DNA of 64,000 nucleotides from an uncultured Anaerolineae bacterium (GTDB lineage: Bacteria > Chloroflexota > Anaerolineae > Aggregatilineales > Phototrophicaceae), in contig CAKQCB010000008.1 in NCBI GenBank assembly GCA_934216615.1, positions 62,001 to 126,000 on the forward strand. The letters are read 5' to 3'. How positions within the stretch are numbered: the first letter of the stretch is position 1; each line of letters starts with the position of its first letter. The notes beneath the pieces were generated by a model. The model had not been told where the DNA came from. It saw nothing but the letters and a program-made list of their open reading frames with translations, and searched no databases. Shown here in pieces: positions 27,928 through 36,773 of this stretch. The position numbers and the translations under genes are program-made.

Positions 27928-27955
27928 AGAGGGGCATCCGTCAAGATGCCCCTCT
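27928..27955. terminator. GC-rich hairpin after ABC operon
   Basis: AGAGGGGCATC and GATGCCCCTCT form an 11-bp perfect stem with a 6-base loop, 33 bp after the ATPase stop. There is no U run, so it may be a 3'-stability element or rho-assisted end rather than an intrinsic terminator. Confidence 0.5.
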
Positions 27956-28052
27956 AGTCCTCTCCAGCGTCATCCACACACCGCCCGAACCGCCTGATGT
28001 TATAATGCTTTAGAGATTTACACTTTGGGTTGAGAGATGGGGTGAGGGGACG

Positions 28053-29252
28053 ATGATTCATCTGTTTAAGCGGGGACGAATACGGTTTCACCTGTCCATT
28101 TTCGGCCTGTGCTTACTCAGCATGATGGTGGGCTGTACCCCGACAAGTTCCACCTCTACGAACAATAACCGCGTCAGCGCAACGGCCAATGCCCCGACAT
28201 GGCAGAACTCGACCATCCCCATCACGACAGAGAACGCGCCGAATATCCAGTTATTAGGGCGCTTAGATTCCCCTGCGCCTGCCAGCACGATTTTTCAATT
28301 TGACGCTACGGATTCACACATCGCGGCGCTCAACAACGATGCCCTGCTCATCTTTGACTTGGCGACGGGCCTGCTCCAAGCACAAAACGCGCGTGGTGAT
28401 TTCACGTCAGTTCATTATTCGGCGGATGAAACGCGCTTGTATGCCTTAGATATCATGGGTGAATTGAGCCTCTTGAACGCGGAAGATGCACGCCAGATCG
28501 AAACGTTCCGTGCGCACTCTGATTTTTCGGGCGCGTTCGCCGTCAATTCGATGCAAGATTTGATCGTGTTTGGTGGGGAAGATGGCACTGTCAGCATTTG
28601 GAATGGCGCTGAACGTCGTGCGGTGAGCGCGTTTGAGGTTCATGCCAACAAGGTGACTGCGGTCGCGTTATCTGGTGATGGTGCATGGCTGGCAAGTGCT
28701 GACGCCGAAACTGTCCGCTTATGGGATTGGCGTGCGCAAACCTTGATCGGCGAAATTGGCGTTCCGTCAGTGCCTCATCACTTGCAATTCTCTGTTGACG
28801 CACAGCAGATCGCGATTGGTATGGTTGATCAACTGGCGGTTTGGGTCAACCCTGCCGACGAGAACGCATCCTTACAGAGTTTACGCACAGGCTTGAGCAA
28901 CGTCAGTGTGCTCACCTATTCCCCTGACGGACAGTTTTTGATGGGGGGCAACGCCTCGCAAGGGGTGACCGTTTGGGAACTCAACACCACGAACGCATGG
29001 ACGCTTCAGAACGTGCGCGGGTCAGTTGTGGCGGGAAGTTTTTCGCCTCACCATCCGCTCATTGCTACTTCAGTGATGGGCAGCGGTGTACAGTTATGGA
29101 ATTTAAGCCATGTTGAGGATGAAAATATTCCCCAAGCGAGTTTATCCAGCGCGGACACACGGATTTTTCAAGTGCAGTGGTCGCCCGATGGTCGTTTCTT
29201 ATTCATGACCAGCGCGGCAGGCGCTATTTATGCTTGGGGAATCGGTTCTTAG
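28053..29252 (+). CDS. WD40-repeat lipoprotein
   Basis: A 399-residue protein with a lipoprotein signal: hydrophobic IFGLCLLSMMVG and lipobox cysteine in MMVGCTPTSS. A Ser/Thr/Asn-rich linker follows. The remainder is a seven-bladed WD40 propeller (VTAVALSGDGAWLASADAET, VRLWDW, VLTYSPDGQFLMGGNASQG, VQWSPDGRFLFMTSAAGAIY). It should be anchored on the outer face of the membrane as a binding platform. The partner is not evident. A GGGGTGAGGGGACG precedes the ATG. Confidence 0.85.
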   Translation: MIHLFKRGRIRFHLSIFGLCLLSMMVGCTPTSSTSTNNNRVSATANAPTWQNSTIPITTENAPNIQLLGRLDSPAPASTIFQFDATDSHIAALNNDALLIFDLATGLLQAQNARGDFTSVHYSADETRLYALDIMGELSLLNAEDARQIETFRAHSDFSGAFAVNSMQDLIVFGGEDGTVSIWNGAERRAVSAFEVHANKVTAVALSGDGAWLASADAETVRLWDWRAQTLIGEIGVPSVPHHLQFSVDAQQIAIGMVDQLAVWVNPADENASLQSLRTGLSNVSVLTYSPDGQFLMGGNASQGVTVWELNTTNAWTLQNVRGSVVAGSFSPHHPLIATSVMGSGVQLWNLSHVEDENIPQASLSSADTRIFQVQWSPDGRFLFMTSAAGAIYAWGIGS

Positions 29253-29259
29253 ACGATTT

Positions 29260-29787
29260 TTATTCAGCGGTTTCTTTTTCGCTCGGGTTTTCTTTTTCTT
29301 CCCAAACGTCGCTGGCAATATCGATATACAGTTGACCATTTAAGTGGTCAATTTCGTGTTGGAAGACGCGGGCTTGCCAATCTTTTGCTTTGATGCGGAA
29401 GGGTTTGCCTTCGCGGTCTTGCCCTGTCACGATGATCGTTTCATGGCGATCCACTTTGCCGAAATAACCGGGCAGGGACAAACACGCCTCAACCCCTTCA
29501 ACTCTGGCGCGGCTGCGCTTGAGGATTTCTGGGTTTGCTACGGCATAGGTTTGGCCGGCTTGGTCACCATATTCTTCACGGCTTTCTTCATCGTCGGGCA
29601 AGCGCACCACGATCAGGCGTAAAGGAACGTTCACTTGTGGCGCGGCCAGACCCACGCCCGGCGCATCCATCATGGTTTCGATCATATTGTCGATCAGCGT
29701 TTGAAGCTCAGGGCCGAAGTCGGTCACACGGTGCGCCTTTTTGCGCAAAATTGGATTATCTAGTTTTACGATAGGCAGAATGGTCAT
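29260..29787 (-). CDS. def: Peptide deformylase
   Basis: Removes the formyl group from new proteins' N-terminal methionine. It has 175 residues and the three class motifs: GVGLAAPQV, EACLSLPG (the usual EGCLS, with the metal-binding Cys) and QHEIDHLNG (HExxH). The start at 29787 gives the family-typical MTILPIVKLDNPILRKKA. The longer ATG at 29841 would add an untypical extension. It is convergent with the WD40 lipoprotein gene, 7 bp apart, and is near radA on the same strand. Confidence 0.95.
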   Translation of the reverse strand: MTILPIVKLDNPILRKKAHRVTDFGPELQTLIDNMIETMMDAPGVGLAAPQVNVPLRLIVVRLPDDEESREEYGDQAGQTYAVANPEILKRSRARVEGVEACLSLPGYFGKVDRHETIIVTGQDREGKPFRIKAKDWQARVFQHEIDHLNGQLYIDIASDVWEEKENPSEKETAE

Positions 29788-29873
29788 GGATGTACTCTGT
29801 GCAAATGTAACTGGAATGTGCGTATTATAACAAATTCGCACGCTCTATGTTGACGCTTGTACAGGCGAATTTC

Positions 29874-31253
29874 CTACCTCGGCGTGACAATCGCCATCGC
29901 TTCGCCTACGTTACGCACTTCGACCACCTGTAAGCCTTCGGGAACATCGCCCACACGCTTGCGCATTTTGGGGATCATCACCCGCTTAAAACCGATCTTC
30001 GCCGCTTCTGCCAAACGGGTAGAAAGTTGGGATGCGGCGCGAAGTTCGCCACTCAGCCCGATCTCGCCGACAAAGGCCATGTCTTGCGGGATGGGTTTAT
30101 CAAAATAGCTCGACGCCATCGCGACGGCCATCGCCAAGTCAGAGGCTGGCTCATCAACCTTCATCCCGCCGATCACATTGATGAAGATGTCTTGCTCAAA
30201 TAAGCGCAGGCCAAACCGTTTGCTCAAGACAGCGCTCACCATCAATAAACGGTTGATGTCTACGCCGTTGGGGGTACGGCGCGGGTTGCCAAAAGAGGTC
30301 GGGCTGGTTAAAGATTGCATTTCGATCAACAGCGGGCGCGTGCCTTCCATCGTGATGGCGATGGCAGAACCGGGCGCATTGGCGACCCGTTCGGCTAAAA
30401 ACGCTTCGGAGGGGTTCATCACTTCGATCATGCCCAAGCCGGACATTTCAAATACGCCGACTTCACTGGTCGCCCCGTAACGATTTTTCACACTGCGCAA
30501 GAGACGGTACGCTTGGAAAGGATCGCCCTCTAAATAGAGGACGGTGTCCACGATATGCTCTAGGACGCGAGGCCCCGCAATCGCGCCTTCTTTGGTCACA
30601 TGGCCGATGATGAAAATGCTAATCCCGCTGGATTTTGCCAGTTGTTGTAACCGTGATGAACACTCGCGCACTTGGCTTACACTGCCCGGCGAGGATTCGC
30701 TCTCTTGCGTGTAGATGGTCTGGATCGAGTCGATCACCACCACCAGCGGATCGGTTTTCTGGATGTGTTCAAAAATGTCGCTCAGGTTGGTTTCGGTGAG
30801 CAGGAATAAATCTTCTGCGGCGACGTTCATACGGTCAGCGCGCATTTTGATCTGGCGGGCGCTTTCTTCCCCGCTGATGTACAAAACCCGTCCGGCGGTT
30901 TCGGCAATCACCGAGCAGATTTGTAAGATCAGCGTGCTTTTGCCGATCCCCGGGTCACCGCCGATTAGCGTCAAACTGCCCGGCACCAATCCCCCGCCGA
31001 GAACGCGGTTAAATTCAGCGATGGGGATGGGAATCCGTTGGCCTTCATCCATGCTGATTTCGGTGATGCGTTCAGGTTTAGAGCGCGTCACGACCAGTCG
31101 CTCACGGCTGGCGTGTTTGGAAGACGGTTTTTGAACCTCGATGACTTCTTCCACCATCGTGTTAAATTCATGACAAGAGGGACAGCGCCCCATATATCGT
31201 AACGAGGTACGCCCACAATTTTGACAAACATATTGCGTCCGTGTTTTTGCCAT
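29874..31253 (-). CDS. radA: DNA repair protein RadA
   Basis: A 459-residue RecA-like helicase of homologous recombination. It has the N-terminal zinc finger (CQNCGRTSLRYMGRCPSC), Walker A GGDPGIGKSTLIL, the RadA motif KNRYG (usual KNRFG) and a C-terminal Lon-like domain (INVIGGMKVDEPASDLAMAVA, FVGEIGLSGELR). The ATG at 31253 gives the standard MAKTRTQYVC start. The protein helps extend D-loops during strand exchange. Confidence 0.95.
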   Translation of the reverse strand: MAKTRTQYVCQNCGRTSLRYMGRCPSCHEFNTMVEEVIEVQKPSSKHASRERLVVTRSKPERITEISMDEGQRIPIPIAEFNRVLGGGLVPGSLTLIGGDPGIGKSTLILQICSVIAETAGRVLYISGEESARQIKMRADRMNVAAEDLFLLTETNLSDIFEHIQKTDPLVVVIDSIQTIYTQESESSPGSVSQVRECSSRLQQLAKSSGISIFIIGHVTKEGAIAGPRVLEHIVDTVLYLEGDPFQAYRLLRSVKNRYGATSEVGVFEMSGLGMIEVMNPSEAFLAERVANAPGSAIAITMEGTRPLLIEMQSLTSPTSFGNPRRTPNGVDINRLLMVSAVLSKRFGLRLFEQDIFINVIGGMKVDEPASDLAMAVAMASSYFDKPIPQDMAFVGEIGLSGELRAASQLSTRLAEAAKIGFKRVMIPKMRKRVGDVPEGLQVVEVRNVGEAMAIVTPR

Positions 31254-31450
31254 GCCTCTTTTACCTTGTGATAGATGCGCGTTATCGATGCTTTTGCTAG
31301 CGCGCAAGATCAAATTTCTTTTAGAACGTATGAGCGAAATTATACCACATCTCGATATTTCCCCCTAAATATCAGGCGCTTGCTAAATTAAATTCATGAT
31401 ACACTGAACCTTAATTGTGTGATTTTTGAAATACAGGGGAGAAAGCAATC

Positions 31451-31867
31451 GTGATGGTCAACGAACAACCAGAACGTGTTCTCGGTAAATTTTACACCAG
31501 CAAATGGCGCATCGGCTTTTGGTTACGGGCTATTTTGTCGCTCAGTTTATGGTATTTTTTGTCCTACCGTCATAATTTTATCCAACTGACCACCCGCCGT
31601 GTAAGCCAACGTCGCGGAAATTTTTTGTCGGGGAATGAAACCGCCATGTCGATTGAAAACATCACCGATGTGACGTTGAATAAGTCCCTGTTAGGCGGAA
31701 TTTTTGGCTACGGTGATATTATCATTCAATCCCCCGGGTCGAGTGGGGCAGAGATCAATGCGGTGGGGTTAGCCAACGCTGAACAACTGCGCAACGCCAT
31801 TTTTGACCTGCGCGATGGGCGGTTGGATGAAACGGGCGCGCCACAAGTCAAAGGGCAAAAAGGCTAA
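31451..31867 (+). CDS. Membrane-associated bacterial PH-domain protein
   Basis: A 138-residue protein. Residues ~20-38 may enter the membrane (FWLRAILSLSLWYFL). The rest resembles a bacterial PH domain of the YdbS/bPH type: HNFIQLTTRRVSQRRGNFLS, TAMSIENITDVTLNKSLLGG, GDIIIQSPGSSGAEI. Such domains bind lipids or membrane partners; the role here is unknown. A GTG at 31451 and an ATG at 31454 are both possible; AGGGGAG lies 8 to 11 bases upstream. A clear terminator follows. Confidence 0.72.
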   Translation: MMVNEQPERVLGKFYTSKWRIGFWLRAILSLSLWYFLSYRHNFIQLTTRRVSQRRGNFLSGNETAMSIENITDVTLNKSLLGGIFGYGDIIIQSPGSSGAEINAVGLANAEQLRNAIFDLRDGRLDETGAPQVKGQKG

Positions 31868-31893
31868 ATCGCTCACGTCTTAGATCACGCATT

Positions 31894-31920
31894 CCCTCTC
31901 AACCGAGAGGGATTTTTATT
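31894..31920 (+). terminator. Rho-independent terminator after PH-domain gene
   Basis: CCCTCTC, AACC loop and GAGAGGG are followed by ATTTTTATTT. Stem of 7 bp, U-rich tail. Confidence 0.85.
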
Positions 31921-31974
31921 TGATGCTCCAAATTCAGTTCAAATGGTCGTGTTGATGATGAGTTCAAATCCATA

Positions 31975-33150
31975 ATGCCGAATCTGTTGTTACTCTCCAG
32001 CATCTATGCGTTTTCGTTGTGGATGGGGGTCTATCTTCTCCGCCGAGATGCGCGCCGTTCGGAAATGCGGTTTGCGGGCTTGGGGTTGATGACGTATGCC
32101 ATCGGGTTGGTCATCGCGCTGATCGTCCCCAATTTCACAGCGTACCCTCTGCTCACGATTTTGCCCGCCGTGTGTTGGACGTTTGCCATGATCGGCTTGT
32201 GGCGCTTGCAAACGGAAACTTCTGCTGAAGGACACCCGCAGGTCAACCCGCCACGCGTGAGCATGTTCATCATCACGACGATTTTCTTTTTGTTGGGCAT
32301 CACCCTTTTGCTCGTCCCTCAAACGATCTTGGCATTAGACTGGGTGCTGGTGTTGATTGGCACAGATATGCTGTTGGTTGGCTATCGAATTGGGGTGCTG
32401 ATCGCACAATCGGAAGGGGAATCCTTTTGGCCGGACGCGTTGCGTTCGTTAGCCATCACCATTTTATGGACAGTCTTGATCGCGGGGCAAGTGCTGGTGC
32501 TGATGCAATTTACGCAGGCGATGACCGATGCCTCACCGTTATTATTCGGCATCATCACGGTGGTGATTTTGCTTCAAGGCGCGACGGACAAGATCAATCA
32601 TGGGTTAGATAAGCTCTTTTTGAAAGGGCAGCGTAAGGCACAGCAGTCGGTGAATGAACGTGAAACCTTGCGCGCTGTTTACAACGCCATTTCCCGCCAT
32701 GATGAAGCGCTGGATATTGAGCGCGTCGAACAGGCGGAGTTTGTCCGTTTGACCCGACGCGCATTAACCCATCTGAGCGATATCGAACGGTTAGCTTCTT
32801 CTCCACTCATCTATTTAGCGTTGATTGATGCGCGCCTTGCGCAAAAAGACCAACCTGATAACACGCTGAACCGTGTGCATGCCTTAAAAGCGGTGTTGAT
32901 CGAACGCATCGACCGCTTAAAGCCCTCCAGTGGTGAGGTGGGTGTGAGTGATGAATGGCGTTACTATAATGTGCTGTACTATCCGTATGTGTTGGGGGTC
33001 AAACCTCATCGTAATTTGAGCGACGATGACCCCACATCTTATGCAGAGGTGATCACATGGTTACGGACGCAAGTGCCGGAACGCACTTTGCATAATTGGC
33101 AAACAAAAGCGTCGCAGATCATCGCGCAAGATTTGCGTGAGCAGGCTTGA
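31975..33150 (+). CDS. Multi-pass membrane protein of unknown function
   Basis: A 391-residue protein. The first ~220 residues hold about seven hydrophobic segments (LLLLSSIYAFSLWMGVYLL, MTYAIGLVIALIV, MFIITTIFFLLGITLLLV and others). The last ~170 are soluble and helical, with charged stretches (RETLRAVYNAISRHDEALDI). It resembles a sensor-like membrane protein without a recognised output domain. It is followed by phased repeats and a small membrane-protein gene. I do not recognise the family. Confidence 0.7.
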   Translation: MPNLLLLSSIYAFSLWMGVYLLRRDARRSEMRFAGLGLMTYAIGLVIALIVPNFTAYPLLTILPAVCWTFAMIGLWRLQTETSAEGHPQVNPPRVSMFIITTIFFLLGITLLLVPQTILALDWVLVLIGTDMLLVGYRIGVLIAQSEGESFWPDALRSLAITILWTVLIAGQVLVLMQFTQAMTDASPLLFGIITVVILLQGATDKINHGLDKLFLKGQRKAQQSVNERETLRAVYNAISRHDEALDIERVEQAEFVRLTRRALTHLSDIERLASSPLIYLALIDARLAQKDQPDNTLNRVHALKAVLIERIDRLKPSSGEVGVSDEWRYYNVLYYPYVLGVKPHRNLSDDDPTSYAEVITWLRTQVPERTLHNWQTKASQIIAQDLREQA

Positions 33151-33152
33151 AA

Positions 33153-33191
33153 TTGGCAGTATTTGGCAGTGATTTGTCTCGTGTTGGCAGT
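33153..33191 (+). repeat. Three phased TTGGCAGT direct repeats
   Basis: TTGGCAGT occurs at 33153, 33163 and 33184: spacings of 10 and 21 bp, which puts all copies on one DNA face. They lie between the stop at 33150 and the next start at 33249. This is a possible protein-binding array controlling the downstream gene. Confidence 0.5.
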
Positions 33192-33248
33192 GCCATCAGG
33201 GCTATGCTGAGGGTGTTGTATTCGTAAATTTTTTCAAAGGACATCCTC

Positions 33249-33677
33249 ATGACTGCTGTTTCTTATCCTACTTCTGTTCATGCCCCCATAGTTGATAAAC
33301 TACTCACCCGAACCTTTGCATTTGATGCGGTATTTTCGGCATCGTGGGCGCTTTTATTTTTGCTGGCACATCAACCCATCGCTGATTTTATTGGCTTGTC
33401 CAACCCCACATCTTTATTATTTTTAGGCGTCTTCTTCATCTTTTGGGCGGGTGTTCAAGCCTTCATCGCCCGTAACCCGACACGCAATCTACACTTCACC
33501 CAAGCAATCCTCGCGGTTGATTTTTTGTGGGTGGTTGGCAGTTATGGGTTGTTGCTGTCACAAGCCCTCCAATTGAATGATGTGGGTAACGTGGCGCTCC
33601 TCATTCAGGCTGATATGGTCTTGGTGATTGCGATTGCAAAGATCGTGGGTTGGCGTAGATCTCGCCTGAATATGTGA
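33249..33677 (+). CDS. Small four-helix membrane protein
   Basis: A 142-residue protein with four hydrophobic segments (FDAVFSASWALLFLLAH, FLGVFFIFWAGVQAFIA, ILAVDFLWVVGSYGLLL, VALLIQADMVLVIAIAKIVG). I do not recognise the family; it is similar in layout to small DoxX-like or unknown membrane proteins. A good AAAGGACATCCTC ribosome site precedes the ATG. It is the last chromosomal gene before the tRNA and the integrated element. Confidence 0.68.
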   Translation: MTAVSYPTSVHAPIVDKLLTRTFAFDAVFSASWALLFLLAHQPIADFIGLSNPTSLLFLGVFFIFWAGVQAFIARNPTRNLHFTQAILAVDFLWVVGSYGLLLSQALQLNDVGNVALLIQADMVLVIAIAKIVGWRRSRLNM

Positions 33678-33736
33678 GGAATAAATCCTTTGCCTTGACA
33701 CTGACCTAAGCTGGGTTTTACAATACGGGACATCAA

Positions 33737-33809
33737 GGGCCTGTAGCTCAGCTGGGAGAGCGTTACAATCGCACTGTAGAGGTCAGGGGTTCGAATCCCC
33801 TCAGGTCCA
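33737..33809 (+). tRNA. tRNA-Ala (anticodon CGC)
   Basis: A 73-base cloverleaf. Acceptor GGGCCTG pairs with CAGGTCC, including the alanine identity pair G3-U70, and the discriminator is A. The anticodon stem TTACA/TGTAG encloses ATCGCAC, so the anticodon is CGC (reads GCG). The T arm is AGGGG-TTCGAAT-CCCCT. No CCA is encoded. Its 3' end is the integration site of the element: the last 12 bases are repeated at 62226-62237. The integrase's reading frame ends inside this gene on the other strand. Its natural terminator now lies at 62262. Confidence 0.95.
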
Positions 33810-35523
33810 AGTCACGAAAACTAGGCATATACGAATCATCCGGGAACGGGAACGTGTAGTAGAGCGTTCCCGTTCCTTCGTTTATGACGATCTTCGCCAC
33901 AAACTGCTGAATAATCCGCCGAGCTAATGCCTTATCTTCGCCTTCGAGCGCTTCACGCATGTAGCAAATCCAGCCTTCCAGCGCCTCATCGCTGATTTGC
34001 GCGATATGACCCGGATCGACTTGTAAGTCTTCCAGGACGGCTAACTCGGAAAGCAGCTCTTCTTCCTCACGGCGGCGTTCGTCGTAACGCTGCTGGAGAT
34101 GTTTGGCATAGCCCATGTTCTCAATCGCATCCATGATGTTTTCCAGCGACTTCTTGACTTCAGCGAGTTTGTCCTCAATCGCGGCAATACGTGTTCCAGC
34201 ATCGCTACTGCGCTCTTCCAGTGACTGCGCGATGTTCTTCGCCAATGGGCGCAGGTTCTCAATAGTCAGGACATGTGCCAGCAGATTTTCGATCACGGTC
34301 TGGTCGAGGGCTTTGGTGCTGATGCGCTTTGCCTCACACGCCTGACCGCGTGAATTCTTCATGGTCGAGCAGATGAAGAAGGTGTAATTACCGCGTTTGC
34401 CCTTCTTACCGGGGATGCTCTCGACGTTCATCGGATGTTCCTCGCCGTCCACATGCCCACAGACCACCAACCCGGAGAGCAGGTACTTACTCCCGACCCG
34501 GCGCGGCTCATAGTTGCGATCTACCTGCCTGCCCTTATGCTTTTTGGCGTTCTCCGCTTGGCGCTTCTGCTCCGCTTCAAACCACTCATGCGGAATTAGC
34601 GCCGGAACGAACTCCTTATACAGCTTGCCGCCGTAGACAATATCGCCGGTGTAAATGCGATTGGAGAAGAACGTATCATAGCCGTTCACGTTCTTGAACA
34701 GCCGCGTGGTCTTGTGAATCTCGCCGTAGCTTGCGCCTTCATGCCGCATCTGCCACGCGAGATAACAGCGCTCCCACATCTCCGGGTCAGGCACGAGGCG
34801 CTGGACGATGCGCGGTTCGCCGGACTTGCGCCCCTTCTTACGCTCATATACACCGACCTGAATCCGCTCACCTTTGAAGCCAGTCGGTGTACCGCCGGGA
34901 CGTATGCCCAGATAGCCGCCGGTGCATTCCCAATCGGGATTGTGTCTGAGGAATTCCGGGTCGTTATCCCGCGTGCCGACAAGCTGCGCCAGCCCGCGTT
35001 TGGCGTTCTGCGAGATTTCTTCGAGGTCCTGTTCGTCTTTCCACTGCTGGAAGGCTTCGATGAGCGCATCTACAGCGGCGTTGCCCGTATTGGCGGATGT
35101 CACCAGGTCAACGATGGTGATACCGCGCAGGCGCAGGTCAGTCTTGATGTTGGTGGCTTCGATGCTGTCACGTCCCAGCCGATTCGACTTCCAGAAGATC
35201 ACACCGAAGGGATTCTCACGGCTGGCTTTTTCGCGCTTGTAGCGGTCATTGATATGCCTGAAGCGGCGGCGCAGATCAGAGAGCAGCTCTTGCAGTGCAT
35301 CGCGTTTTTCGGTGTTCGATGACAGTTTCGACTCATCAACATAGAGCTTATCCAGCACGAGATTGTGATGCTGGCAGTATTCGCGGGCGACATCAATCTG
35401 CTGGGCGACACTGCGATCCTGTTCATCCCCACCCGAATCGCGGCAGTAGACAACGACATGCGCGCCGGGCGGCAGTGGGCAGTCCTGCCGGATGAGGTGA
35501 AGGTAGCGGTTGTCTGAGGTCAT
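33763..35523 (-). CDS. int: Large serine recombinase (integrase), frame crosses attL
   Basis: A 586-residue site-specific recombinase. The resolvase domain starts VVVYCRDSGGDEQDRS, with S30 as likely nucleophile, and continues through FWKSNRLGRDSIEAT. A Recombinase domain follows (PRRVGSKYLLSGLVVCGHVD). A zinc-ribbon region has Cys in GLVVCGH, FFICST and QACEAK. A coiled coil (about 440-500) is typical of this class. The last 11 residues after DLDLR (GFEPLTSTVRL) are read from the antisense strand of tRNA-Ala. In the excised circle the same frame would pass through the core into 68 codons at 62225-62020. I chose the ATG at 35523, with AAGAG at proper spacing. Confidence 0.92.
   Translation of the reverse strand: MTSDNRYLHLIRQDCPLPPGAHVVVYCRDSGGDEQDRSVAQQIDVAREYCQHHNLVLDKLYVDESKLSSNTEKRDALQELLSDLRRRFRHINDRYKREKASRENPFGVIFWKSNRLGRDSIEATNIKTDLRLRGITIVDLVTSANTGNAAVDALIEAFQQWKDEQDLEEISQNAKRGLAQLVGTRDNDPEFLRHNPDWECTGGYLGIRPGGTPTGFKGERIQVGVYERKKGRKSGEPRIVQRLVPDPEMWERCYLAWQMRHEGASYGEIHKTTRLFKNVNGYDTFFSNRIYTGDIVYGGKLYKEFVPALIPHEWFEAEQKRQAENAKKHKGRQVDRNYEPRRVGSKYLLSGLVVCGHVDGEEHPMNVESIPGKKGKRGNYTFFICSTMKNSRGQACEAKRISTKALDQTVIENLLAHVLTIENLRPLAKNIAQSLEERSSDAGTRIAAIEDKLAEVKKSLENIMDAIENMGYAKHLQQRYDERRREEEELLSELAVLEDLQVDPGHIAQISDEALEGWICYMREALEGEDKALARRIIQQFVAKIVINEGTGTLYYTFPFPDDSYMPSFRDLDLRGFEPLTSTVRL
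33798..33832. other. attL: 12-bp core plus left integrase arm
   Basis: Core CCCTCAGGTCCA (33798-33809), then 9 bases, then AACTAGGCATATAC (33819-33832). The arm is the exact inverted complement of the arm at attR. Joined in a circle, the arms would flank the core as a 62-bp attP with 34 bases between them, the symmetry expected of a large-serine-integrase site. Confidence 0.85.
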
Positions 35524-35549
35524 AAGCATCTCTTAAATGTGTTTTTCAA

Positions 35550-35963
35550 TCAATCAGGTGGGTGTTCGCCAGCTCGCACCCAGACTTTACGGGCATTCAC
35601 CATTCGGGCGATGTTCATTTGCAGGCGAACAATGGTTGCACGACCAACAGGAGTCAAACCACGAAGTATGGTTCCATTCTCTATCCACTCGAAATGCTCA
35701 GTCCATGCCTGAATACGTGGGTTGAATAGTAAAATCAGATCACCAGTATCAGGATCAGGCGCGGAGGTTGCACGCGCTTTGCTCAGATTACAGGTTGCAC
35801 ATGCCAGAGCGAGATTATCCAGATCATCCCCACCTCCGGGCTTGATATGTTCCACGTGCATTGCCTGTCCGGTGACGCGCTGTCCTGTCTGGCAGTATTC
35901 ACATTGGAAAGCGGCTCGTTCATGAACACGCCTTACTGTTTCTGCCCAGGATAAACTACTCAT
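35550..35963 (-). CDS. HNH endonuclease
   Basis: A 137-residue HNH nuclease. A zinc-type CEYC (residues ~20-25), then HVEHIKPGGGDDLDNLALAC, the catalytic His-Asn region, and CATCNLSKA completing the second CxxC. It cuts DNA or nicks it with a metal ion. The ATG overlaps the upstream small gene by 8 bp, so the two form a pair on the minus strand, upstream of the integrase. It could be a defence nuclease, a homing enzyme or a toxin. Confidence 0.85.
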   Translation of the reverse strand: MSSLSWAETVRRVHERAAFQCEYCQTGQRVTGQAMHVEHIKPGGGDDLDNLALACATCNLSKARATSAPDPDTGDLILLFNPRIQAWTEHFEWIENGTILRGLTPVGRATIVRLQMNIARMVNARKVWVRAGEHPPD

Positions 35964-36375
35964 TTATGGGTTTCATATCATCGAGTGTCAGCTTATACCC
36001 GCGATCCATCAGAATATTCATCGCGGTTGCTTTACGCAAAGTAAGGCGCTGTCCATCTTCAACCAGTGTAACCAGTTCAGCATGTTCTTCATCACTGATG
36101 GTTGCCTGGCTATTTTTATCCATCAAAACAGACATCCGAGCCTGTTTTGCCTGCGGCATCTGTTCGCGCATCATGCTGAACAGCGCGTCGTCGGAAAGAT
36201 ACGTCATCGCCTTCAATTCAGCCTGTTCGTCGAGCGGTATGTCGAGCATCGACTCAACAAACGCACCTTCTAATCCTACCCTGATCACTTCATCAACAGA
36301 CAGGGATTTCTGTTTGGCGACTTGCTGTGCCTTCTGGTATAGGCTGTCAGGAATTGAAATGGTGTAATCACTCAT
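35956..36375 (-). CDS. Small antitoxin-like protein paired with HNH
   Basis: A 139-residue protein. Its N-terminus (SDYTISIPDSLYQKAQQVAK, SVDEVIRVGLEGA) looks like a ribbon-helix-helix/antitoxin DNA-binding segment. The rest is acidic helix with two repeated-looking stretches. The ATG at 36375 has GGAGAAGC directly before it; an ATG 12 bases earlier lacks this spacing. It overlaps the HNH gene by 8 bp. An antitoxin or regulator role is inferred from the layout only. Confidence 0.62.
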   Translation of the reverse strand: MSDYTISIPDSLYQKAQQVAKQKSLSVDEVIRVGLEGAFVESMLDIPLDEQAELKAMTYLSDDALFSMMREQMPQAKQARMSVLMDKNSQATISDEEHAELVTLVEDGQRLTLRKATAMNILMDRGYKLTLDDMKPINE

Positions 36376-36418
36376 ATGCTTCTCCATCAGAACATCTAAT
36401 CTATTTTACACTAATCTT

Positions 36419-36461
36419 GCCATTCCGGGTCAACCATTGTCGGGTCGTAATCCAGCGACAG
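36419..36461 (-). pseudogene. Remnant of a second copy of the XRE gene's 3' end
   Basis: These 43 bases match 37007-37049, the end of the XRE regulator gene, at 40 positions. Translated in the same frame they read LSLDYDPTMVDPEWQD then stop, against LSLDYDPTMVDPKWRG in the intact copy. Everything upstream of this piece is lost. It marks a past duplication or replacement in the region between the antitoxin-like and DUF2442 genes. Confidence 0.75.
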
Positions 36462-36489
36462 TTTTTATTGAACCAATATCCCGATTCAC

Positions 36490-36768
36490 CTATAATGTTT
36501 CATTCATTGTGTTACGGCGTTGAGCCGGACGAACCCCGCGTAGCATCCCCGCAATGGAAAGAGCTTCATCCAGATCAGGCCAGTAAATGCCCGACAGACG
36601 AAAGTCCACACTGGCTTGTTGCTCCGGCGCAGCCTGCATCAGCACAGGATACCATTCCAGCGGCGTGGCGATCTCGCGCCCGTCCTGAAGCTGAACCCGC
36701 AGCATCCCATCGCTGAACTGCACACTCACAGGGCGGTCTTCCTCACGCGGTTTATCATTCTGTTTCAT
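36490..36768 (-). CDS. DUF2442 protein
   Basis: A 92-residue DUF2442 member: VSVQFSDGMLRVQLQDGREI, LEWYPVLMQAAPE and the terminal WPDLDEALSIAGMLRG are the family pattern. Such proteins often lie beside DUF4160 or HicB-like genes and are regarded as antitoxin- or regulator-like, without a proven function. It is 5 bp after the HicB-like gene, so both are probably one transcript with the XRE gene. Confidence 0.8.
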   Translation of the reverse strand: MKQNDKPREEDRPVSVQFSDGMLRVQLQDGREIATPLEWYPVLMQAAPEQQASVDFRLSGIYWPDLDEALSIAGMLRGVRPAQRRNTMNETL

Positions 36769-36773
36769 CCGCT

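Noticed and set aside
27928..27955. Hairpin after the ABC operon as an intrinsic terminator
   Set aside because: Stem is strong but no U run follows on either strand.
34714..35322. 202-residue plus-strand frame opposite the integrase
   Set aside because: Antisense shadow of the recombinase with no domain or ribosome site.
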